This document shows positions 25,150 through 33,755 of a stretch of 64,000 bases of DNA, one piece after another. The DNA is from Pseudothioglobus sp905182815 (GTDB lineage Bacteria; Pseudomonadota; Gammaproteobacteria; PS1; Pseudothioglobaceae), in NCBI RefSeq assembly GCF_048087625.1, contig NZ_CP159805.1:372001-436000 (forward strand), given 5' to 3'. The position numbers and the translations under genes are program-made. Under the pieces are notes generated by a model. That model was not told where the DNA came from. It did no database searches and was given only the letters and a program-made list of their open reading frames with translations. The first letter of the stretch is position 1; each line of letters starts with the position of its first letter.

Positions 25150-26589
25150 ATGGGTAAAGTAACGGGATTTTTAGAGCTAGATAGGCAAGTTGAATCCTAT
25201 CGTGAAGTAGAAATTCGTATAAAGGATTTTGGTGAGATATTTGCTGATACCCATAATTTAGATCAGCTTAAAGAGCAAGGGGCTCGTTGTATGGATTGTG
25301 GAGTTCCATTCTGCCAGTCTTCAAGTGGATGCCCAATAGATAATTTGATTCCTGAATGGAATGATCTTGTTTACAATAATGAATGGAAAGAGGCATTACA
25401 GCGATTAGAAAAGACAAATAACTTTCCAGAGTTTACAGGAAGAGTTTGTCCTGCTCCTTGTGAGGGTTCATGTGTTCTTGGATTAAATAGTCCAGCGGTT
25501 ACAATCAAAAATATTGAGTTAGCTATAGTTGACAAAGGATTTGAAGAGGGTTGGATAAAGCCGAGACTAGTTAATACTCGAATTGAAAAAAAAGTTGCTC
25601 TAGTAGGGTCTGGGCCAGCAGGCTTAGCTGCTGCAGATGAGCTTAATCAAATAGGTTACTCTGTAACTGTTTATGAGCGAAGTGACCGCATAGGCGGTCT
25701 TCTAATGTATGGCATTCCTAATATGAAGCTAGGCAAAGATGTTGTTGATCGCCGCGTAGATTTATTAAGACAAGAGGGCGTTGAGTTTATTACTAATACT
25801 GATATTGGTAAAGATATATCAACGAAAGATTTGAAAAAATCATTTGATGCTGTTGTTTTTACAACTGGCGCAACAAAGGCAAGAGACTTGCCAGCTGAAA
25901 ATCGAAATGCTATTGGTATTTATCCTGCTATGGAGTACTTGACTTCAAATACTAAAAGTCTTTTGGATAATGGCTATGCAGACAACAGTGAGCTCTCTGC
26001 TAAAGGCAAAAATGTCATTGTAATTGGTGGCGGCGACACTGGAACTGACTGCATAGGCACCTCTCTTCGCCAGGGTGCTAAGTCTATAACCAATTTTGAA
26101 TTAATGAGTCAGCCCCCAGAAGTTCGCTCTGAAACTAATCCTTGGCCAGAGTGGCCGGTAATTTTTCGTGTTGATTATGGGCATGAAGAATCTAATAAAG
26201 TTTTTGGTAAAGATCCAAGGCAATATCAACTTCTCACAAAGTCTTTCATTAAAGATAAGGATGGACATGTGAGTGGAATTAAAACAGTTAATGTTGAAGT
26301 TGTAGATGGTAAATTAAATGAAATTGATGGAACTGAAAAAACCTGGGATGCTGAGCTGGTTCTCCTGTCAATGGGCTTTCTTTCTCCCGAGCACTATCTA
26401 AGTGAAGATGCAAATATTGATATTGATGAACGTGGAAATTACAAAGCTGAGCACGGTGAGTATACTACTTCCCAAAAAGGAATTTTCTCTGCTGGAGACT
26501 GCCGAAGAGGTCAGTCACTAGTGGTTTGGGCAATCAATGAAGGCCGTGGGGTTGCAAATAGTGTAAATAATTTTCTAGTAAACTCTTAA
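25150..26589 (+). CDS. gltD: Glutamate synthase small subunit (GltD-type FAD/NADPH oxidoreductase)
   Basis: The 479-residue protein begins MGKVTGFLELDRQ, the GltD start. The N-terminal [4Fe-4S] cysteines are in CMDCGVPFCQSSSGCP and GRVCPAPCEGSC. The FAD fold is in VALVGSGPAGLAAADELNQIGY and the NADPH fold in VIVIGGGDTGTDCIG. The C-terminal FAD contact is IFSAGDCRRGQSLVVWAINEGR. It normally delivers electrons to the GltB large subunit, which is not in this window. The gene is 16 bases upstream of dsrC in the same operon. DsrL of sulfur oxidisers is also a GltD relative that works with DsrC, but it has a longer C-terminal ferredoxin-like extension absent here. I call it GltD; a role with DsrC is a hypothesis. 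Confidence 0.88.
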   Translation: MGKVTGFLELDRQVESYREVEIRIKDFGEIFADTHNLDQLKEQGARCMDCGVPFCQSSSGCPIDNLIPEWNDLVYNNEWKEALQRLEKTNNFPEFTGRVCPAPCEGSCVLGLNSPAVTIKNIELAIVDKGFEEGWIKPRLVNTRIEKKVALVGSGPAGLAAADELNQIGYSVTVYERSDRIGGLLMYGIPNMKLGKDVVDRRVDLLRQEGVEFITNTDIGKDISTKDLKKSFDAVVFTTGATKARDLPAENRNAIGIYPAMEYLTSNTKSLLDNGYADNSELSAKGKNVIVIGGGDTGTDCIGTSLRQGAKSITNFELMSQPPEVRSETNPWPEWPVIFRVDYGHEESNKVFGKDPRQYQLLTKSFIKDKDGHVSGIKTVNVEVVDGKLNEIDGTEKTWDAELVLLSMGFLSPEHYLSEDANIDIDERGNYKAEHGEYTTSQKGIFSAGDCRRGQSLVVWAINEGRGVANSVNNFLVNS

Positions 26590-26605
26590 AGGATTGAGAA
26601 ATACT

Positions 26606-26929
26606 ATGGCTGAAATACTAGGCGCGGAAGTAGATGAAGAGGGTTACTTATTAAATGTTTCAGATTGGAGTGTTGAGATTGCAAATGCGATGTCTGAAGA
26701 GGATGGTATAAATCTCTCTACTGAGCATTGGGAAGTTATTAATTTTCTTCAGGCGTATTATAAAGAATATGAGTTTGCCCCTGCAGTAAGAGTTCTTACA
26801 AAGGCAATAGCTAAAAAACTGGGTAATGACAAAGGAAATTCTCGTTACCTCTACTCGCTTTTTCCATATGGTCCTGCCAAGCAGGGATGTCGATTCGCTG
26901 GCCTCCCTAAACCAACAGGCTGTGTTTAG
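26606..26929 (+). CDS. dsrC: Sulfur-carrier protein DsrC
   Basis: DsrC carries sulfur as a persulfide or trisulfide between cytoplasmic sulfur enzymes and the membrane DsrMK complex. The 107-residue protein has the full DsrC signature: EHWEVINFLQAYYKEYEFAPAVRVLTKA, the loop KKLGNDKGNSRYLYSLFP (present in DsrC, shorter in TusE) and the C-terminal arm KQGCRFAGLPKPTGCV with two redox cysteines (residues 95 and 106) ten residues apart. TusE, the tRNA thiolation relative, has only the last one. I chose the ATG at 26606 over an upstream TTG. dsrM follows after 48 bases. The sulfite reductase dsrAB and dsrEFH are not in this window. Confidence 0.95.
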   Translation: MAEILGAEVDEEGYLLNVSDWSVEIANAMSEEDGINLSTEHWEVINFLQAYYKEYEFAPAVRVLTKAIAKKLGNDKGNSRYLYSLFPYGPAKQGCRFAGLPKPTGCV

Positions 26930-26977
26930 CATGAAAAATTAATCTTGACTTTCATTTTGAGATAAAAAATAAGTCAT

Positions 26978-27751
26978 ATGTCATCAATCAGCATTTTTTT
27001 TACACTCTTTTTCTACTTTTCTGTATTAATCTTTATTACAGGACTTTCTTATAAGATTGTTCAATATTGGAATACCCCTGCACCGCTTAAAATACCTATT
27101 GCGCCTGCTCCATTAACAAAATCTGGAGTATTTTTAAGGCTCACTAAAGAAGTTTTTTTATTTGCAACTCTTTTTAAATCAAGTAAGTGGACTTGGCTTT
27201 TTGGCTGGAGTTTTCATCTTGCTCTAGTCCTTCTTTTTTTTCGTCATTTGGTTTATTTTTGGCCTGGTGAAATTCCATTAATATTACTTAAAACTGAACC
27301 ATTAAAATACGCTGCTTATCCGCTTATTTTTGGGTTACTTGGATTACTAGGCAGAAGGATTTTTGTGGATAGGGTTAGATATATTTCAGCGCCATCAGAT
27401 TATCTTATGTTGCTATTAATAATTTTGATTGGTGCAAGTGGAATGGTAATGACCTTCGCAAATAATCATCCAAACATGCTCCTTGTGAAAAATTTTGCAG
27501 AAGGTTTAATTACTTTTAAGTGGTCTGAATTGCCATCAGAAGTAATTTTCTTAGTTCATATTTTTCCAGTCTTCTTTCTTATAGCTATTTTCCCAATATC
27601 AAAATTATTACATGGTCCAGGTATATTCTTTGCTCCAACGCTTAATCAAGTTGATGATGCACGTAAAAAGAGACATATCTCCCAGTGGGCTATGCAAAAA
27701 GAAAAAAATACCAAAATTGATCTCGAGCACAACAAGGATAAAGGGAGCTAA
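26978..27751 (+). CDS. dsrM: DsrM, membrane cytochrome b subunit of the DsrMK complex
   Basis: The 257-residue protein is a NarI-like integral membrane subunit with about five transmembrane helices. Likely heme b ligands are histidines in GWSFHLALVLLFFRHL and in LVHIFPVFF, with a further His in KLLHGPG. It should exchange electrons with the quinone pool and pass them to DsrK. The C-terminal tail (RKKRHISQWAMQKEKNTKIDLEHNKDK) is cytoplasmic and charged. It ends two bases before dsrK, so the pair is co-translated. The dsrJOP genes that encode the rest of the larger complex in many sulfur oxidisers do not follow. Confidence 0.92.
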   Translation: MSSISIFFTLFFYFSVLIFITGLSYKIVQYWNTPAPLKIPIAPAPLTKSGVFLRLTKEVFLFATLFKSSKWTWLFGWSFHLALVLLFFRHLVYFWPGEIPLILLKTEPLKYAAYPLIFGLLGLLGRRIFVDRVRYISAPSDYLMLLLIILIGASGMVMTFANNHPNMLLVKNFAEGLITFKWSELPSEVIFLVHIFPVFFLIAIFPISKLLHGPGIFFAPTLNQVDDARKKRHISQWAMQKEKNTKIDLEHNKDKGS

Positions 27752-27753
27752 TT

Positions 27754-29286
27754 ATGTCTAAAAATAGTATCGAAAAACTTCCTACCTATCTTGCGATTCC
27801 GCCATTAAAAAAAGACTCAATGGCTGGTAAAGGTCCTTTTAAGGCGAGTATAGATATTCAAAAAGACCTAGGATTTCCAGGTGAAAAAATAGATAACTGG
27901 CAGCAAGTAGCAATCAATAAAATTGCGGAAACTAAATCCAAATATCGGTCTGTCCAAGTATTTTTGGATTCCTGCATGAAGTGTGGTGTTTGTACTGATA
28001 AGTGTCACTATTATTTAGGAACGGCTGACCCTAAAAATATGCCAGTTGCTAGGCAAGATTTATTTAGAAGCGTTTATAGGAGACACTTTACTTTTGCTGG
28101 GAAGTATTTTCCAAAACTAGTAGGTGCTAAAGAATTTGATGAGGATATGTTAGATGATTGGTATAACTATTTTCATCAGTGCTCGCAATGTCGAAGATGT
28201 GCGGTATTCTGCCCAATTGGAATTGATACTGCTGAAATTTCAATGGCAGCTCGTGAAGTAATGAATGCAATTGGTGTGGGACAAAAATACCCGAACCAAA
28301 TTTTAGGAAAAATTAATAAAATTGGCAATAATTTAGGGATGCCAGAGCCAGCTCTTAGAGATACTTTAGCTGACCTAGAGGAGGAGATTGAAGAGGAGAC
28401 TGGTGTCAGTGTTAAGTTGCCTCTTGATCTTAAAAATTCTGAAGTTTTAATGGTCACTCCTTCAGCAGACTTTTTTGCTGAACCTCATATTGATGGGCTT
28501 ATTGGCTATGCTAAAGTTTTTCATCAAAGCGGCGTAAGCTGGACATTAAGTTCTTATGCCTCTGAAGCTGCAAATTTTGGGATGTTTATTGGTAACTATG
28601 ATGTTATGAGGCAGGGAGCATTGCGAATTCGTAAGGCAGCACTTGACTTGAATGTTAAACGTGTTGTGGTTGGTGAGTGTGGACATGCATGGCGAGTAGC
28701 TTACAGTTTTTGGAATACCCTTACTGGCTTGGGTAGGGGAGGGAGTGATGAATATTCATTAAAACTTCAAAACCAATTAGATAGTAATTATCCTCAGCCA
28801 CAACATATGATTGAATTTACGTATGATTTAATCCAAAGAGATAAATTATCATTTGACAAGTCCAAAAATGATCATCGAGTTGTAACTTTTCATGACTCGT
28901 GTAATGTTGCGCGTGGAAGTAATATGGGCGATATTGAAAATGGCCAGTTTATTCTTCCAAGAGAGGTCATTAAGGCCGCATGTAATAACTTTTCAGATAT
29001 GCATAAATCCACAATAAAGTCTGCTACCTTTTGTTGTGGCGGCGGCGGCGGACTTCTTACCGATGATCTTATTGATTTAAGAATAAAGGGAGCAAAACCA
29101 AGAATGCACGCCCTAAAGCAAAGTGAACAAGACAATGGCGTAAACACATTGGCTGCTATCTGCGCTATATGTAAATCACAGTTTTCTAAGGTACTGCCTA
29201 ATTATGATTTTGATCCATACATGATTGTAAGTGTTCATCAATTAGTAAGTGATGCAATTATTTTAACTAAAGATTCAGAAACTTAA
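27754..29286 (+). CDS. dsrK: DsrK, iron-sulfur heterodisulfide-reductase-like subunit
   Basis: The 510-residue protein has two [4Fe-4S] motifs in the N-terminal half (C74-x2-C77-x2-C80-x3-C84 and C143-x2-C146-x2-C149-x3-C153). The C-terminal half has two CCG-type domains (DSCNVAR and FCCGGGGGLL, plus ICAICKSQF), as in HdrD. These hold the noncubane cluster that acts on the DsrC disulfide or trisulfide. It starts two bases after dsrM with AAGGGAG just upstream. Downstream the strand changes to amiC, and only a weak hairpin is visible at about 29288-29318. DsrMK without DsrJOP is known from other lineages, so this minimal pair can be functional. Confidence 0.95.
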   Translation: MSKNSIEKLPTYLAIPPLKKDSMAGKGPFKASIDIQKDLGFPGEKIDNWQQVAINKIAETKSKYRSVQVFLDSCMKCGVCTDKCHYYLGTADPKNMPVARQDLFRSVYRRHFTFAGKYFPKLVGAKEFDEDMLDDWYNYFHQCSQCRRCAVFCPIGIDTAEISMAAREVMNAIGVGQKYPNQILGKINKIGNNLGMPEPALRDTLADLEEEIEEETGVSVKLPLDLKNSEVLMVTPSADFFAEPHIDGLIGYAKVFHQSGVSWTLSSYASEAANFGMFIGNYDVMRQGALRIRKAALDLNVKRVVVGECGHAWRVAYSFWNTLTGLGRGGSDEYSLKLQNQLDSNYPQPQHMIEFTYDLIQRDKLSFDKSKNDHRVVTFHDSCNVARGSNMGDIENGQFILPREVIKAACNNFSDMHKSTIKSATFCCGGGGGLLTDDLIDLRIKGAKPRMHALKQSEQDNGVNTLAAICAICKSQFSKVLPNYDFDPYMIVSVHQLVSDAIILTKDSET

Positions 29287-29304
29287 GCTAGAAGCTATAA
29301 ATAA

Positions 29305-30447
29305 CTATTCTAGTTTTTGGTAGTAATTAAGTATTCCTTGATATATTGAGACTGCAATCTTTTGCTGCTGCTTGTTATTGGTTAAACGTTTCTCTTGAGT
29401 TGGGTTTGATATGAAGGCAGTTTCAACTAAAACTGAAGGTATGGCAGGAGATTTTAGAACTACAAAGTTAGCCTTTTGAGGTACTTTTTTATGGATTGGC
29501 CCAATTTTTTCAAGTTCACCGATTATCTCCTTGGCAAGGTTAAATGATTGCATGTCTCGATCTTTTCTTGAAAAATCTGTCAAAATATTTTTCAAAAATT
29601 GATCATTATCAATTACAGTTTCAACGCCTCCAAACTGATCCACTAGATTTTGAGATTGTTCTAATTGTTTAGCTAGTTTGCTGTTATTTCCTTTCTCACT
29701 TAAGGTGTAGATAGAAGCACCTTTCGCAGTTGTACTTTCTACAGAATCTGCGTGAATAGAAATAAACATGGTGGCATTTTCTTTTTGCGCTATTGTTATT
29801 CTTTTAGTCAGCGGTATATAGTAGTCTCCACTCCTAGTCAGAATAGCTTTTAGATCGCTATTTTTATTAATAATTGCTACAAGTTTTTTGGCAATTGCTA
29901 AATTTACAGACTTTTCTTGTGATTTATTTTTACCAATAGCTCCTGAATCTTCGCCGCCATGACCAGGATCAACTAAGATAATTTTTTGACTTATTTGAGC
30001 TGATTTTTCTATATTTTTTACTGCTTTTGTAACTTTTATGTCTTGTGTTTTTTCCTGAGACTCGAGGTCAATAATATCTACTACGAGTCGATGAAACTTA
30101 TATTTTGTGTTAGGCTTAAGGGTGAAGTGCTTTACTCTGAATTTTTTATTAATATGCACGATTAACTTAATAGTTTTTTTATCACGTTTTATAAGAACTT
30201 TTTTTATCCTGTCATCCTTAAAAAAAATATTTGAAAAAGTTTCAGACAATACTTCAGCATCATCAAAACTGATAATCACTACCTTGTCAGTGTTGGTTAT
30301 ATTAAAGAGAGTGTCCTGCTCTTTATCAATAACAATTCGAGTTTGATCTGGCGCTGTCCAGTATCTAAAATCATAGAGTGTAGTCTTTTCTTCACTAAAT
30401 GAAGAGGTAGCAAATACAGCAATAATCAAACTTATCCAATAGCGCAT
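29305..30447 (-). CDS. N-acetylmuramoyl-L-alanine amidase (AmiC/AmiB-like)
   Basis: The 380-residue protein has a signal peptide (MRYWISLIIAVFATSSFSEE), an N-terminal AMIN-type domain (about residues 25-140, with YWTAPDQTRIVID), and a C-terminal Amidase_3 zinc domain. The zinc and catalytic residues are seen in VDPGHGGEDSGAIG, SQEKSVNLA, ISIHADS and VETAFISN. It cuts peptidoglycan cross-bridges in the periplasm, chiefly for daughter cell separation. It overlaps tsaE by 16 bases on the same strand, the usual order in gammaproteobacteria. AmiB versus AmiC cannot be decided without a LysM or Tat check; a Sec-type signal favours AmiB. Confidence 0.9.
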   Translation of the reverse strand: MRYWISLIIAVFATSSFSEEKTTLYDFRYWTAPDQTRIVIDKEQDTLFNITNTDKVVIISFDDAEVLSETFSNIFFKDDRIKKVLIKRDKKTIKLIVHINKKFRVKHFTLKPNTKYKFHRLVVDIIDLESQEKTQDIKVTKAVKNIEKSAQISQKIILVDPGHGGEDSGAIGKNKSQEKSVNLAIAKKLVAIINKNSDLKAILTRSGDYYIPLTKRITIAQKENATMFISIHADSVESTTAKGASIYTLSEKGNNSKLAKQLEQSQNLVDQFGGVETVIDNDQFLKNILTDFSRKDRDMQSFNLAKEIIGELEKIGPIHKKVPQKANFVVLKSPAIPSVLVETAFISNPTQEKRLTNNKQQQKIAVSIYQGILNYYQKLE

Positions 30448-30890
30448 TCTAAAATTAATTTTCCTATTTTAGTTTGAGACGTGATATTTACTGTTCTTAT
30501 GTCGCCATTTCCACTAATATTGATAGATAAATCAGAGTGTGCAATAGCACCTTTGCCTAACTCTGGCCACTCGATCAGTTGAAGGCTTTTTGGTTTAAGG
30601 TATTCACGAATACCAATGTACTCTAATTCCTCAGGATCACTAAGTCGGTAGCAATCAAAATGATGAATATCTATTGATTCATTTTGATAACTTTCAACTA
30701 AAGTATAAGTGGGACTTTTAACTTTATCAAACCCAAAGTGCCCAATAAAACTTTGCGCTAGCGTGGTTTTTCCAGCCCCAAGATCACCAATTAAGTATAT
30801 TACGCATGAGTTTTGTAAGTCAGAGCAGCATTGAGCAAGCTTTTTAGCAAGCTCTTGGGTTTCTTGAAGATTTTTGAGAACTAAATCCAA
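30432..30890 (-). CDS. tsaE: tRNA threonylcarbamoyladenosine biosynthesis ATPase TsaE
   Basis: TsaE (152 residues) is the small P-loop ATPase of the t6A modification pathway. The Walker A is GDLGAGKTTLAQSF. Further motifs are KSPTYTLVESY and the DCYRLSDPEELEYIGI segment, followed by LIEWPELG. It lies between the exchanger gene (10-base overlap) and the amidase gene, the familiar tsaE-ami arrangement. TsaB, TsaC and TsaD are not in the window. Confidence 0.95.
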   Translation of the reverse strand: MDLVLKNLQETQELAKKLAQCCSDLQNSCVIYLIGDLGAGKTTLAQSFIGHFGFDKVKSPTYTLVESYQNESIDIHHFDCYRLSDPEELEYIGIREYLKPKSLQLIEWPELGKGAIAHSDLSINISGNGDIRTVNITSQTKIGKLILECAIG

Positions 30891-31825
30891 AACAATTGAT
30901 ATAAGTAAATAGCCAATGCAGTTAATAGAATGAAGCCACCAAAACGACTAATTTTAAGTCTCATCGAGAGAATGAGAACTAGAAGAGTAAACATTAGCAT
31001 AAAGAGGTAGTCACGACTCATTACTTCTGTTGGAATTTGAAAAGGCAGAATTAAACCTGGAATTGCAAGGACTCCAAGAGTATTAAAAAGATTTGATCCA
31101 ATAATATTTCCAATAACCATTTGATGTTGCTTTTTCAATGCGCTACTTATAGAAACTGCAAGTTCAGGAAGGCTTGTTCCAAGCGCTACAACTGTTAGGC
31201 CAATAATTAGGTCACTAACACCAAAGGATAGAGCAAGACTAGTTCCGCCCCAGACTACAAGACGTGCACTAGAAACTAATATAATAAGAGACACAATTAA
31301 GAGGAGCCAAGTTCTTCCCTTATCATTTTTCTGCGAGTTATTTTCGAGACTATCATTATCACTATCAGTTAGGTTATTTTTCTTAGATTCTCTAAATACA
31401 TTAATAAGGAATAGTGTTAATAAGGATATGAGTATCAAGCCATCGGTAAAACTTAAAAAACCGTCTAATAATAAAAAACCTACAATTAGAGTTGATAAAA
31501 ATAAGAATAACCATTCCTTTTTTAATACAGATTTTTCAACTGTAATTGGAAGGATAATTGCTGTAACTCCAAGAACTAAGCCTATATTTAAAATGTTTGA
31601 ACCAAATGCATTTCCTATACTCATCTCAGGGTGACCATCATATGCTGCAAGGCCAGAGACTAACATTTCAGGAGCTGACGTGCCAAATCCAAAAATGAGT
31701 AGGCCAATGATTAGAGGCGAGATGTTAAATATTCGTGCAATTTTGGCGCCATTATCAGTGAAAGTATCTGCGCTCCACATTAGTAAGATAAAGCCCGCTA
31801 GCAGAGATAAAATTGGAAGTAACAT
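30881..31825 (-). CDS. Calcium/sodium exchanger of the YrbG/CaxA type
   Basis: The 314-residue integral membrane protein has ten predicted transmembrane helices in two homologous halves. Each half has the alpha-repeat of cation/Ca2+ exchangers: FGFGTSAPEMLVSG and GNAFGSNILNIGLVLGV in the first, LGTSLPELAVSIS and GNIIGSNLFNTLGVLA in the second. The acidic residues in these motifs bind the cations. It overlaps tsaE by ten bases. In the same genome a sodium pump (oadGAB) could supply the gradient that drives it. Confidence 0.9.
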   Translation of the reverse strand: MLLPILSLLAGFILLMWSADTFTDNGAKIARIFNISPLIIGLLIFGFGTSAPEMLVSGLAAYDGHPEMSIGNAFGSNILNIGLVLGVTAIILPITVEKSVLKKEWLFLFLSTLIVGFLLLDGFLSFTDGLILISLLTLFLINVFRESKKNNLTDSDNDSLENNSQKNDKGRTWLLLIVSLIILVSSARLVVWGGTSLALSFGVSDLIIGLTVVALGTSLPELAVSISSALKKQHQMVIGNIIGSNLFNTLGVLAIPGLILPFQIPTEVMSRDYLFMLMFTLLVLILSMRLKISRFGGFILLTALAIYLYQLFWI

Positions 31826-31913
31826 TTAGTTATATAGAATGATTATGGTGTCTATTATAAAGTTATCTAAGTTAGAATTTAGAAAACAGAACTTCTAATT
31901 TAGTAATAATAGA

Positions 31914-31937
31914 TTAATGTTTTTTAATAAACATTAA
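31914..31937. promoter_or_regulatory. Inverted repeat in the exchanger/hemD divergent region
   Basis: TTAATGTTT (31914-31922) pairs perfectly with AAACATTAA (31929-31937) across six bases. It lies between two divergent genes, about 35 bases ahead of hemD, and may be an operator. Its AT content makes chance occurrence fairly likely. Confidence 0.35.
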
Positions 31938-31972
31938 AGACAATCTCAAAAGCATGTATTTATAATGAGTCA

Positions 31973-32692
31973 ATGATACTTATAACTCGACCATTAGCTC
32001 AGACTGCAAATCTTAAAATGCTTTTAGAAGCATCTGATATTGAGTATGCGTTTTTCCCCACTTTTGAAGTAAAAAAAATAAGATCTGAAGTTTTAAAGCA
32101 GCATTATGATGTCATTATTTTTATAAGTGTTAATGCGGTTAGCTTTGCCGAAGATTACTTTAATAAAATCTTTACTGGAATATTTAAAGTATTTGCAGTG
32201 GGGCCTGTTACCGCTAAAAGATTAATTGATAAAGATATTAAAGTTGATTGCTTTCCTAAATTTAATGCTTCAAGTCTGAAATTATTGGCAATGCAAGAGT
32301 GCTCAGAATTGATCGATAAGAAAATTTTAATTGTAAGAGGAAGGGGAGGATCAGAAACATTAAAGGATAATTTGGGAAAATTTAATCAGGTTGATTATCT
32401 CGAAGTTTATGAGCGAGTGCCTTGTGAGTTTTCATCACTTCATGCGCAGTCGATTGAAGTATTTTTAAATTCTACAAATGGCGTGCTAATGGCAGGCAGT
32501 AATGAAAGCCTTTACAATATTGTTCGCCTACTGAATCTTGATTCATCTGATACTTTTAATAAATTTAAGACTAAAAAACTTATTGTTTTTAGTCAAAAAA
32601 TTAAGGTTTTGGCAGAGAGTCTAGGTTTTGAAAATATAAAAGTCACACTCAATCCTTCTGACCAAGATCTAATAAATGAATTAATAATTTAA
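31973..32692 (+). CDS. hemD: Uroporphyrinogen-III synthase
   Basis: The 239-residue protein fits HemD, which closes hydroxymethylbilane to uroporphyrinogen III for heme or siroheme. Family features are ILITRPLAQTANLKMLLE at the start, FISVNAVSFAEDYF, FAVGPVTAKRL, the second-domain ILIVRGRGGSETLKDNL and YERVPCEFS. This family is poorly conserved, but the two-domain pattern and length fit. hemC is not adjacent in this window. A lone gene for the next hypothetical protein follows. Confidence 0.9.
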   Translation: MILITRPLAQTANLKMLLEASDIEYAFFPTFEVKKIRSEVLKQHYDVIIFISVNAVSFAEDYFNKIFTGIFKVFAVGPVTAKRLIDKDIKVDCFPKFNASSLKLLAMQECSELIDKKILIVRGRGGSETLKDNLGKFNQVDYLEVYERVPCEFSSLHAQSIEVFLNSTNGVLMAGSNESLYNIVRLLNLDSSDTFNKFKTKKLIVFSQKIKVLAESLGFENIKVTLNPSDQDLINELII

Positions 32693-32752
32693 AAAAAACT
32701 CACAAGTAGAAAATGATTGGGTAACATACATTAAACTATATCGGGAGTTCAA

Positions 32753-33193
32753 GTGATTAGATTCGGTATTTCATGGGTGGCACGCTTACTAGGCGTCAGT
32801 GGTTTTACCGTTCAACAACCAACAACTCGTGGTTCCCTCCAAGATCTAAATATTTCTGAAAGGATTATTCCTTTTAATCCTAGCAATTTAGCTGTTCATG
32901 ATTTTGATGATTCAGAAGCTTCACGTCACTTAAGGCGCTTTCAAGATACTCAGGTTAAATTAAGTCATGGAGAGCAAGTTAGTGATGCCACTAATGATCA
33001 AGATCTAGTATCTGTAATTGCTACTTTGAAATCAAAATTATATCAAGAGTCTATTAAAAGCAAGCATTACACGAATGCTTTTAATGAGTTAAATGAGAGG
33101 CTAGTTGAGTTAGAAAAAATCGTACAGCCTGGCAAGAAAACTGACTTTCAAAAGCTCCAGGGCTGGGTTCATTCAAAAAGACACTTCCATTAA
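32753..33193 (+). CDS. Hypothetical protein with a predicted coiled coil
   Basis: I do not recognise this 146-residue protein. The start is the GTG at 32753, with GGGAG eight bases upstream. Residues 1-20 are partly hydrophobic (MIRFGISWVARLLGVSGFTV) but do not form a clear signal peptide. A likely coiled coil runs from about residue 86 to 123 (SVIATLKSKLYQ then NAFNELNERLVELEKIV). The C-terminus ends in a basic, histidine-rich tail. It lies between hemD and infA, 60 bases after hemD. A lineage-specific cytoplasmic protein is the best description. Confidence 0.65.
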   Translation: MIRFGISWVARLLGVSGFTVQQPTTRGSLQDLNISERIIPFNPSNLAVHDFDDSEASRHLRRFQDTQVKLSHGEQVSDATNDQDLVSVIATLKSKLYQESIKSKHYTNAFNELNERLVELEKIVQPGKKTDFQKLQGWVHSKRHFH

Positions 33194-33248
33194 CCTTTAA
33201 TTTTTAGTTTTTATTACTATTGATGAGTCGCTCTCAAGTTGATTCATT

Positions 33249-33278
33249 TTGTAAAAATGAAAAGTAATTAGGTATAAT
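33249..33278 (+). promoter_or_regulatory. Predicted infA promoter
   Basis: TTGTAA (33249-33254) and TATAAT (33273-33278) have an 18-base spacer and lie 40 bases before the infA ATG at 33318. Confidence 0.55.
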
Positions 33279-33317
33279 GCTACTTGGTTTTTAAATTAAT
33301 ACTCTTATTAAATAAAT

Positions 33318-33536
33318 ATGTCAAAAAGTGATTACATTGAGTTAGAAGGCGTCGTAAAAGAAAAATTACCTAATACAACTTTTAAAGTTGAATTAGAAAA
33401 TGGACATAGCGTTCTTGCTCATATTTCTGGAAAGATTCGTAAGCACTACATACGCATACTACCTGGCGACAAGGTAACTGTTGAAATGACTCCTTATGAC
33501 CTAACTAAAGGAAGAATTACCTTCAGACACAAATAA
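33318..33536 (+). CDS. infA: Translation initiation factor IF-1
   Basis: The 72-residue protein is IF-1, an OB-fold (S1-like) factor. It starts MSKSDYIELEGVVKEKLPNTTFKVELENGHSVLAHISGKIRKHYIRILPGDKV, as in gammaproteobacterial IF-1, and ends LTKGRITFRHK. It binds the ribosomal A site during initiation. A clear promoter lies upstream and a tRNA gene follows about 110 bases downstream. Confidence 0.98.
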   Translation: MSKSDYIELEGVVKEKLPNTTFKVELENGHSVLAHISGKIRKHYIRILPGDKVTVEMTPYDLTKGRITFRHK

Positions 33537-33646
33537 ATGTTTTCTAACATTGAGGTTTTTGACTATATATAATCTCAATTTGATATGAATTTTATTAAAA
33601 AAATAGTTTCAGAAATTCTGAGATAATATTTTCAAGCCATAGATAA

Positions 33647-33733
33647 GCCAGTGTGGTGGAATTGGTAGACACGCCGGATTCAAAATCCGGTTCCTTCACG
33701 GGAGTGCCGGTTCGAGCCCGGCCACTGGTACCA
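33647..33733 (+). tRNA. tRNA-Leu (CAA)
   Basis: A complete 87-base cloverleaf is seen. The acceptor GCCAGTG pairs with CACTGGT; the anticodon stem CCGGA/TCCGG has loop TTCAAAA with anticodon CAA. A long class II variable arm (TTCCTTCACGGGAGT) follows, then TTCGA in the T loop. The encoded 3' end has ACCA. The oadG gene starts 22 bases later. Confidence 0.97.
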
Positions 33734-33755
33734 AACTTGTTTAGGACTAAATAAA

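Noticed and set aside
25150..26589. Calling the flavoprotein DsrL
   Set aside because: The N-terminus MGKVTGFLELDRQ and the 479-residue length match GltD, and the C-terminal ferredoxin-like extension of DsrL is missing. The possibility is retained only as a functional hypothesis.
26606..26929. TusE (tRNA thiolation) instead of DsrC
   Set aside because: The protein has two C-terminal cysteines ten residues apart and the DsrC-type loop before YLYSLFP, and dsrMK follow; TusE has a single cysteine and no such neighbours.
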